DNA of 64,000 bases from Eretmocerus hayati (GCA_029851415.1 CM056743.1:94958501-95022500); one strand, 5' to 3'. Numbered from the stretch's first letter, positions 14,741 to 23,302 are shown. Numbers and translations: made by a program. The notes: generated from the sequence alone by a model not told the origin.

Positions 14741-15122
14741 ATTCACACACACATATACACACACACACATACACCATTCCCCCATACATACACACAGACA
14801 CACTCTCATAAGAACACACACACACACCTTCTCACGCGAACACACACACATACACCCTCCCGTACATAAACACACACACACTCTCATAAGAACACCCCAT
14901 ACATACACACAGACACACTCTCATAAGAACACACACACACACCCTCTCACGCAAACACACACATACACCCTCCCATACATACACACACACACTCTCATAA
15001 GAACACCCCATACATACACACAGACACACTCTCATAAGAACACACACACACACACATACACCCTCCCATACATACACACACACACACACTCTCATAAGAA
15101 TACACACCCTCATACGATCACA
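14741..15122 (+). repeat. CA-rich minisatellite (left arm)
   Basis: Alternating CA runs are separated by CTCTCATAAGAACAC and CCTCCCATACATACAC segments, giving an irregular minisatellite. The apparent reading frames rich in Cys and Val on the other strand are products of the dinucleotide repeat and are not genes. Confidence 0.9.
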
Positions 15123-16023
15123 CACATCTACGTTCAACACACGTTTAACGCACGATCCACGAGCATCGCTCGTTCCAAATGATATTTTCCCAGAAAAATA
15201 ATATTTCCCCAATATTCCTCGAGACGGATATAGAACACCACATATATCCTCGCATCTTCACTCCTTTCCCTCCTCAAACAACTCTCCTCCTTCCTCACGC
15301 TTTGTCACAATGAAACACATTTAAGGGTATAGCAAGCCTCATCTGCATGATTGTCATCATGCATGGACGATTTCACGCTTTCCCGTATGAAATGCATTGC
15401 GTGTGGATCCTATAACGGTCTCTCATACAGATGCTACAACGAGTACATGGAGTTTGATAGAGCTAGCACGTATGCGTTGCTAGCTAACCCACAGCTATTG
15501 AGTACACACTCCCCCATATATTTGGCTATGGATAAAGTGCATTTCATGGTTTCCCTGCCCGCAGGACCCTATGGCTAACATGCTTTGCTGGTATATACAG
15601 GGGCCCGCCATAAGACAGACATATACATAAACACACGTTCAACGCACGATCATCGCTTGATTGAAATAATATATCTCAAAAATCATATCTCTCAAGCCGA
15701 GATAAAACTCATATAATCCATCCCATCTCCATTCCTTTCACTCTCAACCAGCCACTCTCCCCCTCTCAGACAAACCTCTTCCCCTCTCACTCGCTCCCAT
15801 GCACAATGATCCCATATACTCCCTCCCTCTCTCTCACTCTCGTTCTCGAGTCAGCTATACTCCGAGCCAGCTACCAGTCTTTTCTTCAGTCGTTTGAAAT
15901 TCCATGCCTTTCGCAAAGCTGCTTAATGATTTCTGCAAGCTGCAATTCAAGTCCGTGGCTTGAGGAGTAGCATTACTGGGAATGAGTTTCGTACACACCT
16001 ACACTGTTGTTTACCTTGAGAAA
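15123..16023 (+). other. Non-coding upstream region of gene A (left arm)
   Basis: I see no convincing gene here. It contains one copy of the GC-rich motif (15385-15417), long C/T-rich tracts (15720-15860), and a TTCAGTCG sequence near 15890 that resembles an arthropod initiator. The part from about 15940, with AAGTCCGTGGCTTGA, resembles the sequence upstream of gene B (AAGTCCGTTGCTTGA near 16684). This suggests the A and B units arose by tandem duplication that included their leaders. Confidence 0.5.
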
Positions 16024-16520
16024 ATGTTTAGACAAATTTCACTACGACTCTGTGATTATCAAGGCTTTTACTATATATGAACATACACTGTAACTATGTC
16101 TCTCTCGTTTTCACAGATCAGGAAATATCGCTCATGAAGCTTTGGTCAGCACGTTCTGAAATGAGACGCCATAACACACCACGGACCATGAGAGAGTATA
16201 TAGGATGTCTCCAAGACGTGCTCTCCGAGTTATTGAGACGAGATTCTTCAGATTTTCTAATAATATTCCAATTGATGAATCCAAACGATCAACGTGATTT
16301 AGAGCGTATGGGAGCAAGACTGTATTGTAGCTCACCCGTTGAAATTGATCGAGCAAGGTATTCAAACTTTAACGCTCACACGTACTGTATTTTTAAAGGA
16401 AAGTACTCGGAAATTTATCACATTATTCACAACTATGATATTTCAAATTTAGACTTTATACTTGAGAATCCAGCAGTGTATAATATTTCTGATTTAGGTT
16501 TCATCCCTGAGAATCCATAA
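16024..16520 (+). CDS. Gene A, left copy: spliced small protein, unknown family
   Basis: Two exons are inferred: 16024-16051 (28 nt, starting at ATG) and 16117-16520, joined in phase 1, giving 143 residues. The 65-nt intron ends in TTTTCACAG. The donor here is GTGATT, whereas the right-arm copy has the consensus GTGAGT, so splicing of this copy may be impaired. Without splicing, an ATG inside the intron (16077) could start a 147-residue variant. The protein shares a pattern with gene B: a SLM.LW.AR start, then GAR.YC.SP.EID, then a GK...IY..I.N stretch. No signal peptide or membrane segment is obvious. I do not recognise the family. Gene B lies just downstream on the same strand. Confidence 0.72.
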
Positions 16521-16891
16521 GACTCATAATTTATCTCTCTCGCTCTGGTTTGGTGTTGGCTATTACCTACTCTCATGCGCAATGGTCTCACATACCTCTC
16601 TTCTCACTCACTCTCATGCGGTATATCCCGTTCTTTGCGTGATCGTTGTCTGAAATTTAGGAAGAAGTGAGACTCTTACCTGAAGTCCGTTGCTTGATGA
16701 GCAGATACATCAAACAAGTTTTTACAATCTACCCCTGTCAATCAAGTTTCATTTTAAAACATACTCAATCACAGGCAGATATCACACAACTATTCGAAAA
16801 AATCCATCAATCTCACTCCAGTTTTCGAATTGCTCGTGTGCACATCGTTCTCTTTGGCCTCCAATATTTTTGTGAAATCATCACGAAAAAA

Positions 16892-17367
16892 ATGAACCAG
16901 CTCAACAGGAACCAACTTTGTGAGTAACAGAATTCAATTTTTATATTTCTCCACACATCCCATAGGTACTTCAACGAGCTTTTTTTCTCTCTCCTCCAGT
17001 CCAACAAGTTTCCTTAATGAACCTCTGGTGGGCAAGAATGGGAGTGAGCCGTTCGACGAATCCTCAAAACATTGCAGCATATACGGAAGCTCTGAACGTC
17101 GCGCAAACCATACTAGATCGAGGCGAGTTCATGAATTTCACAATAGTGTTTCACCCGTATAACTCCAACGACTCCACCATACTCGAAGTGGTCGGAGCAA
17201 GGAGATATTGCGACTCACCGATAGAAATCGATCTATCGAGACTATCCGATTTCCATCCTTACACTAATTTCATCTACCGAGGTAAATTTCAACAGATATA
17301 TCGCCTCATTAGGAATTTCCTTATATACGCATTGGACTTTGTTGTAGAGATTCCTACAGAGGATTGA
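16892..17367 (+). CDS. Gene B, left copy: spliced paralogue of gene A
   Basis: Exon 1 is 16892-16919 (28 nt from ATG) and exon 2 is 17000-17367, giving 131 residues. The 80-nt intron runs from GTGAGT to a pyrimidine-rich tract ending CTCCTCCAG. Intron position and phase are identical to gene A, and the spliced product aligns with A from its start (QQVSLMNLWWAR against QEISLMKLWSAR) through SPIEIDLSRLSDF and IYRGKFQQIYRLIRNF. The C-terminus is shorter than that of A. Function is unknown. Agreement between two paralogues on exon length, phase and splice sites is strong evidence that this is a real gene. Confidence 0.77.
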
Positions 17368-17848
17368 AGAGAAATTAACACCTTGAGATCGAAATTCATT
17401 CTTCTTCACCAATGGTTTCTCTCATAATTATGATGTAGATTCCGATCAATGTAAAATAGAAAGGAACATATGTGACGTTGTTATTGTGATAAATGCTTCC
17501 TCAATTCTACCAACATTCTACTTTGTCTAATTGTCCCCCCACCCCCTCCCCAACCTCCACACCGTTTCCTCCCAAGCGTTCAGTAGCTAACGAGGACACT
17601 CTTATTACCCGCGGATCCTACAGCGCTCAGATAACACATCGTCTCCTATGCATAGCGAGTATATCGCACGCGGGTCAGAGAGGGGTGGGTCCTACAAGAT
17701 ACAGACACACACACTCACATGCTTAACGCGCATTTACTACATTTAACACGTTCAACACGCGATCATGGTGCATATATTCTCTTACCTCACATAATATTTT
17801 GCTCAAATCTCGTCCGTCTTGTGTCATGCACCGATCCTATGGCATCAT
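17368..17848 (+). other. Intergenic region, left arm
   Basis: No supported gene. It includes a C-rich stretch (17536-17575), one copy of the GC-rich motif (17605-17622) and a CACACA run (17704-17716). Confidence 0.5.
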
Positions 17849-18070
17849 ATGCATGAGGATCCCCCAATCAAGGAATATTGTCAACTTTGTCAGTTTGACA
17901 ATATTGACATGTTTCGTAGCGCAACCCCACAATTTGACAAATGCAAATTCGTGAACAAAATCCATCGTATTAATCATATTCTGCTTTCTCTCATCTATGT
18001 TTCATTCCACTATCATCTTCGATCATCTCCCACAGACGATTGGTATGTGAAAATATTCAATGTGAATTGA
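17849..18070 (+). CDS. ORF M, left copy: hypothetical 73-residue protein
   Basis: It opens at ATG 17849 and ends at 18070. The translated sequence is the same in the right arm (27686-27907). It has two CxxC-like cysteines near the start (EYCQLCQFD) and a hydrophobic stretch (HILLSLIYVSFHYHL) that is too short and polar to call a membrane helix with confidence. It lies tail to tail with gene C. A perfect 11-bp inverted repeat (17874-17905) falls inside the ORF, so the start may instead lie further in or the ORF may be incidental. Confidence 0.35.
   Translation: MHEDPPIKEYCQLCQFDNIDMFRSATPQFDKCKFVNKIHRINHILLSLIYVSFHYHLRSSPTDDWYVKIFNVN
17874..17905 (+). other. Perfect 11-bp inverted repeat
   Basis: AATATTGTCAA and TTGACAATATT are separated by 10 nt. 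The mirror copy is at 27851-27882. It could form a hairpin or bind a dimeric protein. Confidence 0.6.
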
Positions 18071-18182
18071 GCTACTTGAGATTTATCGTTAGCCCGTCTT
18101 GGCTCTGTAAACGTACGTGAGGCAATGATATAAACAACATCCATTGTCGTGGAGGCAGATTTATATTCTCGCTCTAACCCAA

Positions 18183-18452
18183 TCAAGATTGTTCAATTTT
18201 GTCAACGGAAACATATCTATCATAGTATGAGTTTTTATAAAATACTTGAAACAATATTTTATCAGTTTGCTTATCGATAATCACAAATTTGCGCACATCT
18301 GGAGGATTGTTAAAACGTATGCAATAGTTCACATCATGTAGCTCTCTGAGTTTTGGATCGAGATCCATCAATGCAGTCTTCGACTCGAAAACTCTTTTCA
18401 CTCCACAATACTCTTGATACGTCACTACTCGAGGATCAAAGGGCTGATCCAT
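18183..18452 (-). CDS. Gene C, left copy: hypothetical 89-residue protein
   Basis: An intact ORF from ATG (complement of 18452-18450), preceded on the coding strand by GGGAAGA. Its translation is identical to the right-arm copy (27304-27573). The sequence has mixed charged and aromatic residues with normal protein-like composition: a DPRVVTYQEYCGVKRVFE start and a YYDRYVSVDKIEQS end. There is no signal peptide or transmembrane segment. It is divergent from gene D across a ~270-bp shared upstream region. The family is not recognised. Confidence 0.6.
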   Translation of the reverse strand: MDQPFDPRVVTYQEYCGVKRVFESKTALMDLDPKLRELHDVNYCIRFNNPPDVRKFVIIDKQTDKILFQVFYKNSYYDRYVSVDKIEQS

Positions 18453-18722
18453 TCTTCCCGTTTCTCACTTCAAACAGAATCGGATGACCTTTTTTTCTTT
18501 TTGACGATGCAGCTCTGCTGAGTTCCTTCACTCAAATGTACTATAGCGCGAGCTCGCGTAGCCAGAAGCCCTGTATGAAGATCCGAAGAGAGATGATGCG
18601 CGTAAAGATAGAGGGGCAGTAGCTGAGTAATGTCCTGTTCTGAGCTCGGGGTTATACACAGTCTCCATCAGATCGAGCTTGATAGCACACCCTGAATTCG
18701 GCAGAATCACCTGGTGGTCAAT
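18453..18722. promoter_or_regulatory. Shared upstream region of divergent genes C and D (left)
   Basis: The segment between the two start codons holds a T-rich run (18489-18501) and a 12-bp perfect palindrome CGCGAGCTCGCG near 18547, beside a CTATAG sequence. Being the only gap between divergently read ORFs, it is the natural place for a bidirectional promoter; this is inference. The right arm version carries a ~60-bp tandem duplication. Confidence 0.45.
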
Positions 18723-18995
18723 ATGGATTACGAATTATATAATTGCGTACATTTTCTCGATAGCGGTGGTACAATGCATGGCAAAGAGGGACTACAGTCA
18801 TACAAAGCACGACGATTTCCTGACGATTTCGAACTTTTACCAGGAGAGTCGAAAATCAGTGTCCATATCTATCACCAAGAAAAAGTTAGTCAGGAATGTA
18901 TCGATGACGCCTGCTTTCAATTCAACATCCTAGATCTCGAACTGTGGATCGATGATTTATACTTCTATAGTTTCAAGGAATCAAAAATATTATAA
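18723..18995 (+). CDS. Gene D, left copy: hypothetical 90-residue protein
   Basis: The ORF has its first ATG at 18723; an in-frame GTG lies 9 nt upstream. The product is acidic and aromatic, starting MDYELYNCVHFLDSGG and ending FYSFKESKIL. The right copy differs at only a few residues (T/P, L/P and D/G changes). The gene is divergent from C. No domain is recognised. The start is chosen because ATG is preferred in a eukaryote and it fits the divergent layout. Confidence 0.55.
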   Translation: MDYELYNCVHFLDSGGTMHGKEGLQSYKARRFPDDFELLPGESKISVHIYHQEKVSQECIDDACFQFNILDLELWIDDLYFYSFKESKIL

Positions 18996-19011
18996 CGTTT
19001 GCTGAAATTCG

Positions 19012-19194
19012 ATGATTGAGGATGTTGAAGCATACTGTGCAAGGAGAATGGAGCGAAAGTACGAATTTCTGTGTGAGTTATCGGGCACAGTCTCTGAGTT
19101 CAAGTGCGGAAAGAGTGGTATGGGTGGAATAGAGATTTTTGACCCCATCAAATCATCAAAATATCAAATATTCTTGGAGCCAATGATTGGATGA
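19012..19194 (+). CDS. ORF E: possible exon, 60 residues (left arm only in full)
   Basis: It opens with ATG 19012 shortly after gene D and has a charged, protein-like sequence (MIEDVEAYCARRMERKYEFL). A consensus donor GTGAGT follows that segment at 19072, so the true gene may be a 61-nt first exon spliced onward, as in genes A and B; I could not find a convincing partner acceptor. The right arm keeps only the first part (near 26560-26690), where the ~690-bp block is missing. Confidence 0.3.
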   Translation: MIEDVEAYCARRMERKYEFLCELSGTVSEFKCGKSGMGGIEIFDPIKSSKYQIFLEPMIG

Positions 19195-19835
19195 CAAGTA
19201 ATGACAAAAATTTTAATCCTTGTACTGCAGAGTGAGATATCTAAATACGCAGATAGAAGAATATCAAATTCGATGCATCCATCATCCTTATCTTGGTTCG
19301 ATATACAGACGTCTGAATAAGATGAGAGAGACATGTCTTGCAACAGTTCAAAATTTTCCACATTTTAACTTTCACCCACTCATCAGCTCAATGCGTGGGG
19401 AATTTAAAATAGGTGCGAGCCCCACAGTCATTTCTCTACAAAAGCAAGAACGAATTTTCAAAGAGAAAATATTTTGAATATTCGCGGGTCGCCTCGAGCG
19501 TTTCATGCTTCAAGTAGAAAGTAGCATACTCAACGAGACTATCGACCCTGTCATGCCTACAATTTTAAAGCTCGCAAGTGACCGACAAGGTTTCAGACTC
19601 TGGAAAAAAGAAAGGAAGAAGCATGGTAAAGAGTGGGGAGATGAATGGTGCTGTACGGTATCACAGTCCATGATAAAAGTCCCGATACGCGTTATAGAGA
19701 CGTCGTTTTAAGGACTCATATGCTAAGCGGGGAAGAGTATATCCTCATTCCTGGATGGTGTTCATTGGTCGAGCGCTACTTTTATCGTTGGTACTGCTCC
19801 AACACGTTCAAATACTGCCACCATTTTATTTGATT
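19145..19835 (+). other. ~690-bp block present only in the left arm
   Basis: The left arm has this block between CCCCATCAA and TATATGCTAG, while the right arm joins the same flanks directly (near 26547). The block contains open, protein-like stretches in the plus direction: 19220-19477 (rich in Arg, Ile and Tyr), 19511-19711 (with WKKERKKHGKEWGDEW) and 19645-19833 (with RYRDVVLRTHMLSGEEYIL). They overlap in different frames and probably are exons or remnants of one gene. No family is assigned. Confidence 0.5.
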
Positions 19836-19863
19836 ATATGCTAGTTATTAGACATGAAATTGA

Positions 19864-20076
19864 TCAGATGAGACAATCTTCTGTTACCGATTGTGGGAAG
19901 GAAAAAATTTGATCTTTGATACTCATGGCTCTCGCAGAGCCGTCTAGCAAAGCGGAGTGGACAATTTCCGTGCCAAACATGACGATAAGTTGGACTCCTA
20001 TACACCGTGAATTTTTCAAAAACTGATTATATTTCTCACTGATTTTCTCCCGTACAATCTGTAGGATGATCCTCAC
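19864..20076 (-). CDS. ORF F, left copy: possible exon, up to 70 residues
   Basis: Open on the minus strand with no ATG near its start; an in-frame stop lies just upstream of the first GTG. A CCTACAG acceptor-like sequence follows, so this is likely a 3' exon beginning near 20055. The right copy (26301-26513) stays open, with a few replacements (H/N, K/Q, S/P). The sequence is protein-like (EKISEKYNQFLKNSRC). Function is unknown. Confidence 0.33.
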   Translation of the reverse strand: MRIILQIVREKISEKYNQFLKNSRCIGVQLIVMFGTEIVHSALLDGSARAMSIKDQIFSFPQSVTEDCLI

Positions 20077-20699
20077 CTAACTGATGAGTGTTTGAATGAT
20101 GATATTCTCAAGCTATGAAATAACTAATTACCTCAACATAATGAAATCACAGTGATGATCCATCACCAGAGCGATCAGATCAGTCTTGGGTAAGATCGGG
20201 GAAATTTTCCACTGAAAACGTATTAAGAAGCACTTTTCCTGAGAGACTTCGATTTTATATCAAGCTCATTATGCAAAAAATACACATGTTCATCAACAGT
20301 CTACTAATTTACGGTGAGTTACACATCAAGTCGAAGAGTTGAGATTACATATGAGAGATCCTACAGAACTTTTGACATTGTGCGTACTCCACGCTGTCTC
20401 TGAACCTTCAAATGATTGTCAAGTTGTCGAAATTGAATTTGATGAGTTCCAAGGCCTCTGAATCTGACTCTAATCAATGTTTTGTCCAAAGAAACTGACT
20501 ATGCACAGCACGGTCAGCAACTCTCATCTTTCTGACTATCTCTCAGCATACTAACGCCATTTTTCTGATTTCTCAGGCCTGCTGCGAAAATAACATTGCT
20601 CGAAAAATTCTGTCAAAATTCAGCGACCATCTAGACACCGTATATTTTGAGAAAGTATTGGCTTCAGTCACGTGCCCTTGAGGTGGCAGTCATGAATTA
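20077..20699 (+). other. Possible multi-exon region, unresolved (left arm)
   Basis: Several splice-like signals lie here on the plus strand: donors CTTGG/GTAAGA near 20190 and TTTACG/GTGAGT near 20314, and an acceptor TGATTTCTCAG at 20566-20576. The last is followed by an open 34-codon stretch ending at 20681 (ACCENNIARKILSKFSDHL). I could not join them in one frame with confidence. A stretch at 20354-20460 (MRDPTELLTL) resembles part of ORF I (MRGSTGLLTF) on the opposite strand at 21570. Confidence 0.3.
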
Positions 20700-21136
20700 A
20701 TGTCGAAGTCGCGTAACCGAGTTTTCACGAAAAATAGACATCTCTCGGATTCAACTTTTGAAAAAAGTAACATCTACGATAAGCACATGTTCAAAACGGA
20801 TTTCGATAGTTTGAAACAACACCATTCATATCCCGTTTGGTTTAGGTGCGTGCGACCAACTGCGTTGAAACGACAGCTCCAAGAAGATGGGTGAGTTCAT
20901 GCACCCACTCCACTGAGGGAGCTCAAATCCTCATGGCATGGGAATGGGAAGGGGGGTGCGCTCCTGAAATATTACCCCCATTTCTCTTCATCTCATTATA
21001 AACGATATTCCACAGTTTTTTGGGTCCTGACATTGAACGTTATTCGAATGAGAATCATTACAAAAATTCCATCGATGGAAGCATATGTGATCAAGATCAT
21101 GGGTGCGCTCCTATGACATTGCAATCGTTTATATAA
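20700..21136 (+). CDS. Gene G, left copy: spliced 103-residue protein
   Basis: Exon 1 is 20700-20890 and exon 2 is 21016-21136, joined in phase 2. The 125-nt intron starts GTGAGTTC and ends TTCCACAG. Without splicing the frame stops at once (TGA overlaps the donor); with splicing it continues for 40 residues of protein-like sequence to TAA. The N-terminus is basic and polar (MSKSRNRVFTKNRHLSDS), the C-terminal part acidic with two cysteines (DGSICDQDHGCAP). The right copy (25241-25677) keeps the same splice sites, with one His/Tyr change. No known domain, signal peptide or membrane segment. Confidence 0.62.
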
Positions 21137-21461
21137 AACTCGAGAACAGTTATTAATACACTGAAAAACCAATTCCTCTCCCATGAGTGTCACTATAGAC
21201 TCGATTTAGGAATTTTGTAGTGAAGGATGGGGACGCTAAACGACAAATAGGTGGAACTCGAGCACTCCCATTCATCCAATATGGTGAGAAAAAAGAAAAC
21301 TAGTGGAATGCAATGTGTATCTGTGTTTCAAGTAGCTTTTGAGTGATGTGAGTGTGTAGATTGGGATCCAATCAGACGTGCTCAATGGACCTCAGACGGC
21401 TTATCATGGTCTCCTCAATTACATTAATAACATCCTACCAAACCCTTGGGCACGTATATTT
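21137..21461. other. Intergenic, left arm
   Basis: I see no supported gene, RNA or repeat in this stretch. The short open frames on either strand lack convincing starts. Confidence 0.4.
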
Positions 21462-21689
21462 TTACTCATTTAGAGGTCCTACTAACCAGCAAAATTGTCT
21501 CCTGACGCGTGTCATAAGAAAAAAAATTTCACTCTCCAGCAGTTCAAATGTTAAAAGTCCTGTAGAACCTCTCATATACGCGCAGATTACAGTAATATGA
21601 AGGCTATCATTTGTGGGTGCGATGAATTTTCGACAGGTAGTGAATGCACGTACAACGGCGCAGGGATGAAAGAGGTACTCATCATCCAT
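21462..21689 (-). CDS. ORF I, left copy: hypothetical 75-residue protein
   Basis: It starts at an ATG (MDDEYLFHPCAVVRAFTT) and is identical in translation in the right arm (24688-24915). It contains four cysteines and a hydrophobic C-terminal half. A segment ICAYMRGSTGLLTF resembles LRLHMRDPTELLTL encoded on the other strand near 20345, suggesting an internal duplication. Function is unknown. Confidence 0.42.
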   Translation of the reverse strand: MDDEYLFHPCAVVRAFTTCRKFIAPTNDSLHITVICAYMRGSTGLLTFELLESEIFFLMTRVRRQFCWLVGPLNE

Positions 21690-21866
21690 GTTCAGTTATT
21701 TAGACAACGTATCTAACTGGTGGGAGTGATGTACTTGAATCCTTCCATGCAACAGTGGGGCAGCAAATTACCAAAGATGATGCGTCGATAGTGTCACCAG
21801 TCCACTCTCAATTCGTTCCTTCCATCTACACATGGTACATAACACCCTCAAGTTGTTCGGGTCGTA

Positions 21867-22163
21867 ATGATAACAAGCGGGGCACACCAAATCTACCCAC
21901 TCAATGTCGATGGGTACCTATTCGAGACTAAGCATAGGTGTTGCCCCCAACTACTCCTGTTATCCGATATCAATAGATATGTTTTTCACTTTTTTCAATC
22001 ACGCTTTTTGTGTTCGACATTTCTTCGGTAAAGTGTGAAGATGAAGTTGGTTTGTGTTGTGACCGCAGACCCAAAAGGATTGTACATGGGTATTATCTCA
22101 CAAACTTAAACGGAACGTCTCATGACCTTGCATCTCGACGAGCGAGGTCGAAACCACTCGATT
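21867..22163 (+). pseudogene. ORF J, left copy: frameshifted
   Basis: This matches the intact right-arm ORF (24217-24510) from the start ATG through the GAHQIYPLNVDGYLFETK region. It then carries a T-run expansion near 21985-21995 (about 5 bp longer than the right copy) that shifts the frame to a stop at 22030. The rest of the homologous sequence continues to 22163. So one arm keeps a complete ORF and the other does not. Confidence 0.55.
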
Positions 22164-22858
22164 GAAAATTCCCTACACGTATTGTATTAAAATACACTTG
22201 GCTAAAGTTACAGCTCGACCCATCAACGCGTTTCTTTCATTTTCAAGGATGAAGGATCAAAATGTGAGGTTCGTGGACTGTTACACCCGCAGTGAGGCAG
22301 ATATTCGCAGCGCCAGAGTCGAATTAATCATCGCAGTAGGTATTCTCGATTCTCCCATCAAAATACACCATCAAACTGACCAAGATGTTCAGATTAGACC
22401 CTGAACCATGCAAATCTTTTCTGTTACGGGTTTTTTCACCAAAAATGTGACATTCAATGAATGTTAGTAGCATACTAGAAAGCTCCGTTTCGAACAAAAT
22501 TGGAAGGGAACATGTCAAATAATCAAAGGCCAGCGTGAGTGAGGGTCAAGAACCGAAATTACAAGAACTGCACAAACATCTATGTCCAAAAACGAGGCAT
22601 GCCATTAATTTCATTGGTTTTGTGAGCACCATTTCCTTCAACTGGAAATAAATTTATCTGGTCAGAAATGAATTTTTTCACCCAGTGCCCGATGGAAAAT
22701 AGATGACGTCACCATCATTATTTTTATGAGCGATTCTAGAGGCAAATGTCAGTTCTGTTCATGTCAGCTCCATGCACTCATGATCCGTTTCCTGGGATGT
22801 CCATGAGGCTAATGCACATGGTGAAAATTCATACTTTTACATACGTTTTTGAGATTAT
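22164..22858. other. Inner left arm, no supported gene
   Basis: Overlapping open frames lie on both strands at 22162-22404 (plus) and 22324-22518 (minus). Neither has an ATG start, and the plus-strand frame differs between arms by three replacements. I would not call a gene here. The stretch 22520-22858 holds nothing I recognise. Confidence 0.4.
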
Positions 22859-23302
22859 ATGCCAAAACAAATGAGAAAAGCCCGCATGGGCATGCGGGTC
22901 TTCATTTTCAACTTACGATTTTTCGAACCCATATCTCTTCACGTAGATCAGATTTCGTTTAAGAGCTTCGGACACTCGAGTAATTTTCACGCTTTGTCAA
23001 TCAATCGAGTGCATGTACGCATGTTCTTGAATATTCTTGCGATGATACGAGTCTTACCATATCTGTATCACGTTTTCACTCATGCGTGTGCTCCTAATGG
23101 TGTACGATTTACATGTTTGGTTCCTAATTCCATGGTTCATGACGATGACAACGAGGATGCCAACGTTCACGGTGACGACTATTACGACGATCTCGTCAAC
23201 GACGATGTCACCACCTCGTTGTCCACCACATTGTCAACGTCAAGAACCATGGAATTAGGAACCAAACATGTAAATCGTACACCATTAGGAGCACACGCAT
23301 GA
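22859..23302 (+). CDS. ORF L, left copy: runs into the palindrome centre
   Basis: It opens at ATG 22859 (MPKQMRKARMGMRVFIF) and its first 93 codons are identical to the right-arm ORF on the opposite strand. It then crosses the asymmetric centre, where it codes an Asp-rich tail, and ends in right-arm sequence at 23302. Left and right ORFs converge and overlap. A perfect 8-bp inverted repeat CCCGCATG/CATGCGGG lies within codons 9-14. Identity between arms may reflect gene conversion near the axis rather than selection, so coding status is uncertain. Confidence 0.3.
   Translation: MPKQMRKARMGMRVFIFNLRFFEPISLHVDQISFKSFGHSSNFHALSINRVHVRMFLNILAMIRVLPYLYHVFTHACAPNGVRFTCLVPNSMVHDDDNEDANVHGDDYYDDLVNDDVTTSLSTTLSTSRTMELGTKHVNRTPLGAHA
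22884..22901 (+). other. GC-rich hairpin, left copy
   Basis: CCCGCATG-GG-CATGCGGG is flanked by GAAAAG and TCTTC. Read on the minus strand it is a GC stem followed by a T-rich run, which resembles an intrinsic terminator in form. The mirror copy is near 23484-23501. Confidence 0.55.
23138..23242. other. Asymmetric centre (~105 bp) of the palindrome
   Basis: The two arms stop matching perfectly at CCATGGTTC on the left and GAACCATGG on the right. Between them the sequence is GAC/GTC-rich and still partly symmetrical: GACAACGAGG near 23149 and CCTCGTTGTC near 23213 are reverse complements, and TGACG/CGTCA flank the edges. So the axis is an imperfect hairpin with a loop, not an abrupt unrelated spacer. 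Confidence 0.7.

Larger units (their letters stand above)
13918..23137 (+). repeat. Left arm of the palindrome
   Basis: Read on the plus strand, this is the reverse complement of 23243-31815. It is about 650 bp longer than the right arm, mainly because a ~690-bp block (~19145-19835) is absent on the right; a ~60-bp duplication on the right partly offsets this. Arm-specific damage includes a 5-bp indel that breaks ORF J near 21990 and a donor-site change in gene A at 16052. Confidence 0.88.

Noticed and set aside
14681..15212. Cys/Val-rich frames of up to 126 residues
   Set aside because: Translation of a CA/TG minisatellite; dinucleotide repeats avoid stops and imply nothing.
15351..15578. 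75-residue ORF upstream of gene A
   Set aside because: Not kept open in the mirror position of the right arm and overlaps the recurrent GC-rich motif.
22162..22518. Overlapping ORFs on both strands in the inner arm
   Set aside because: No ATG starts; arm differences are all replacement changes for the plus-strand frame.
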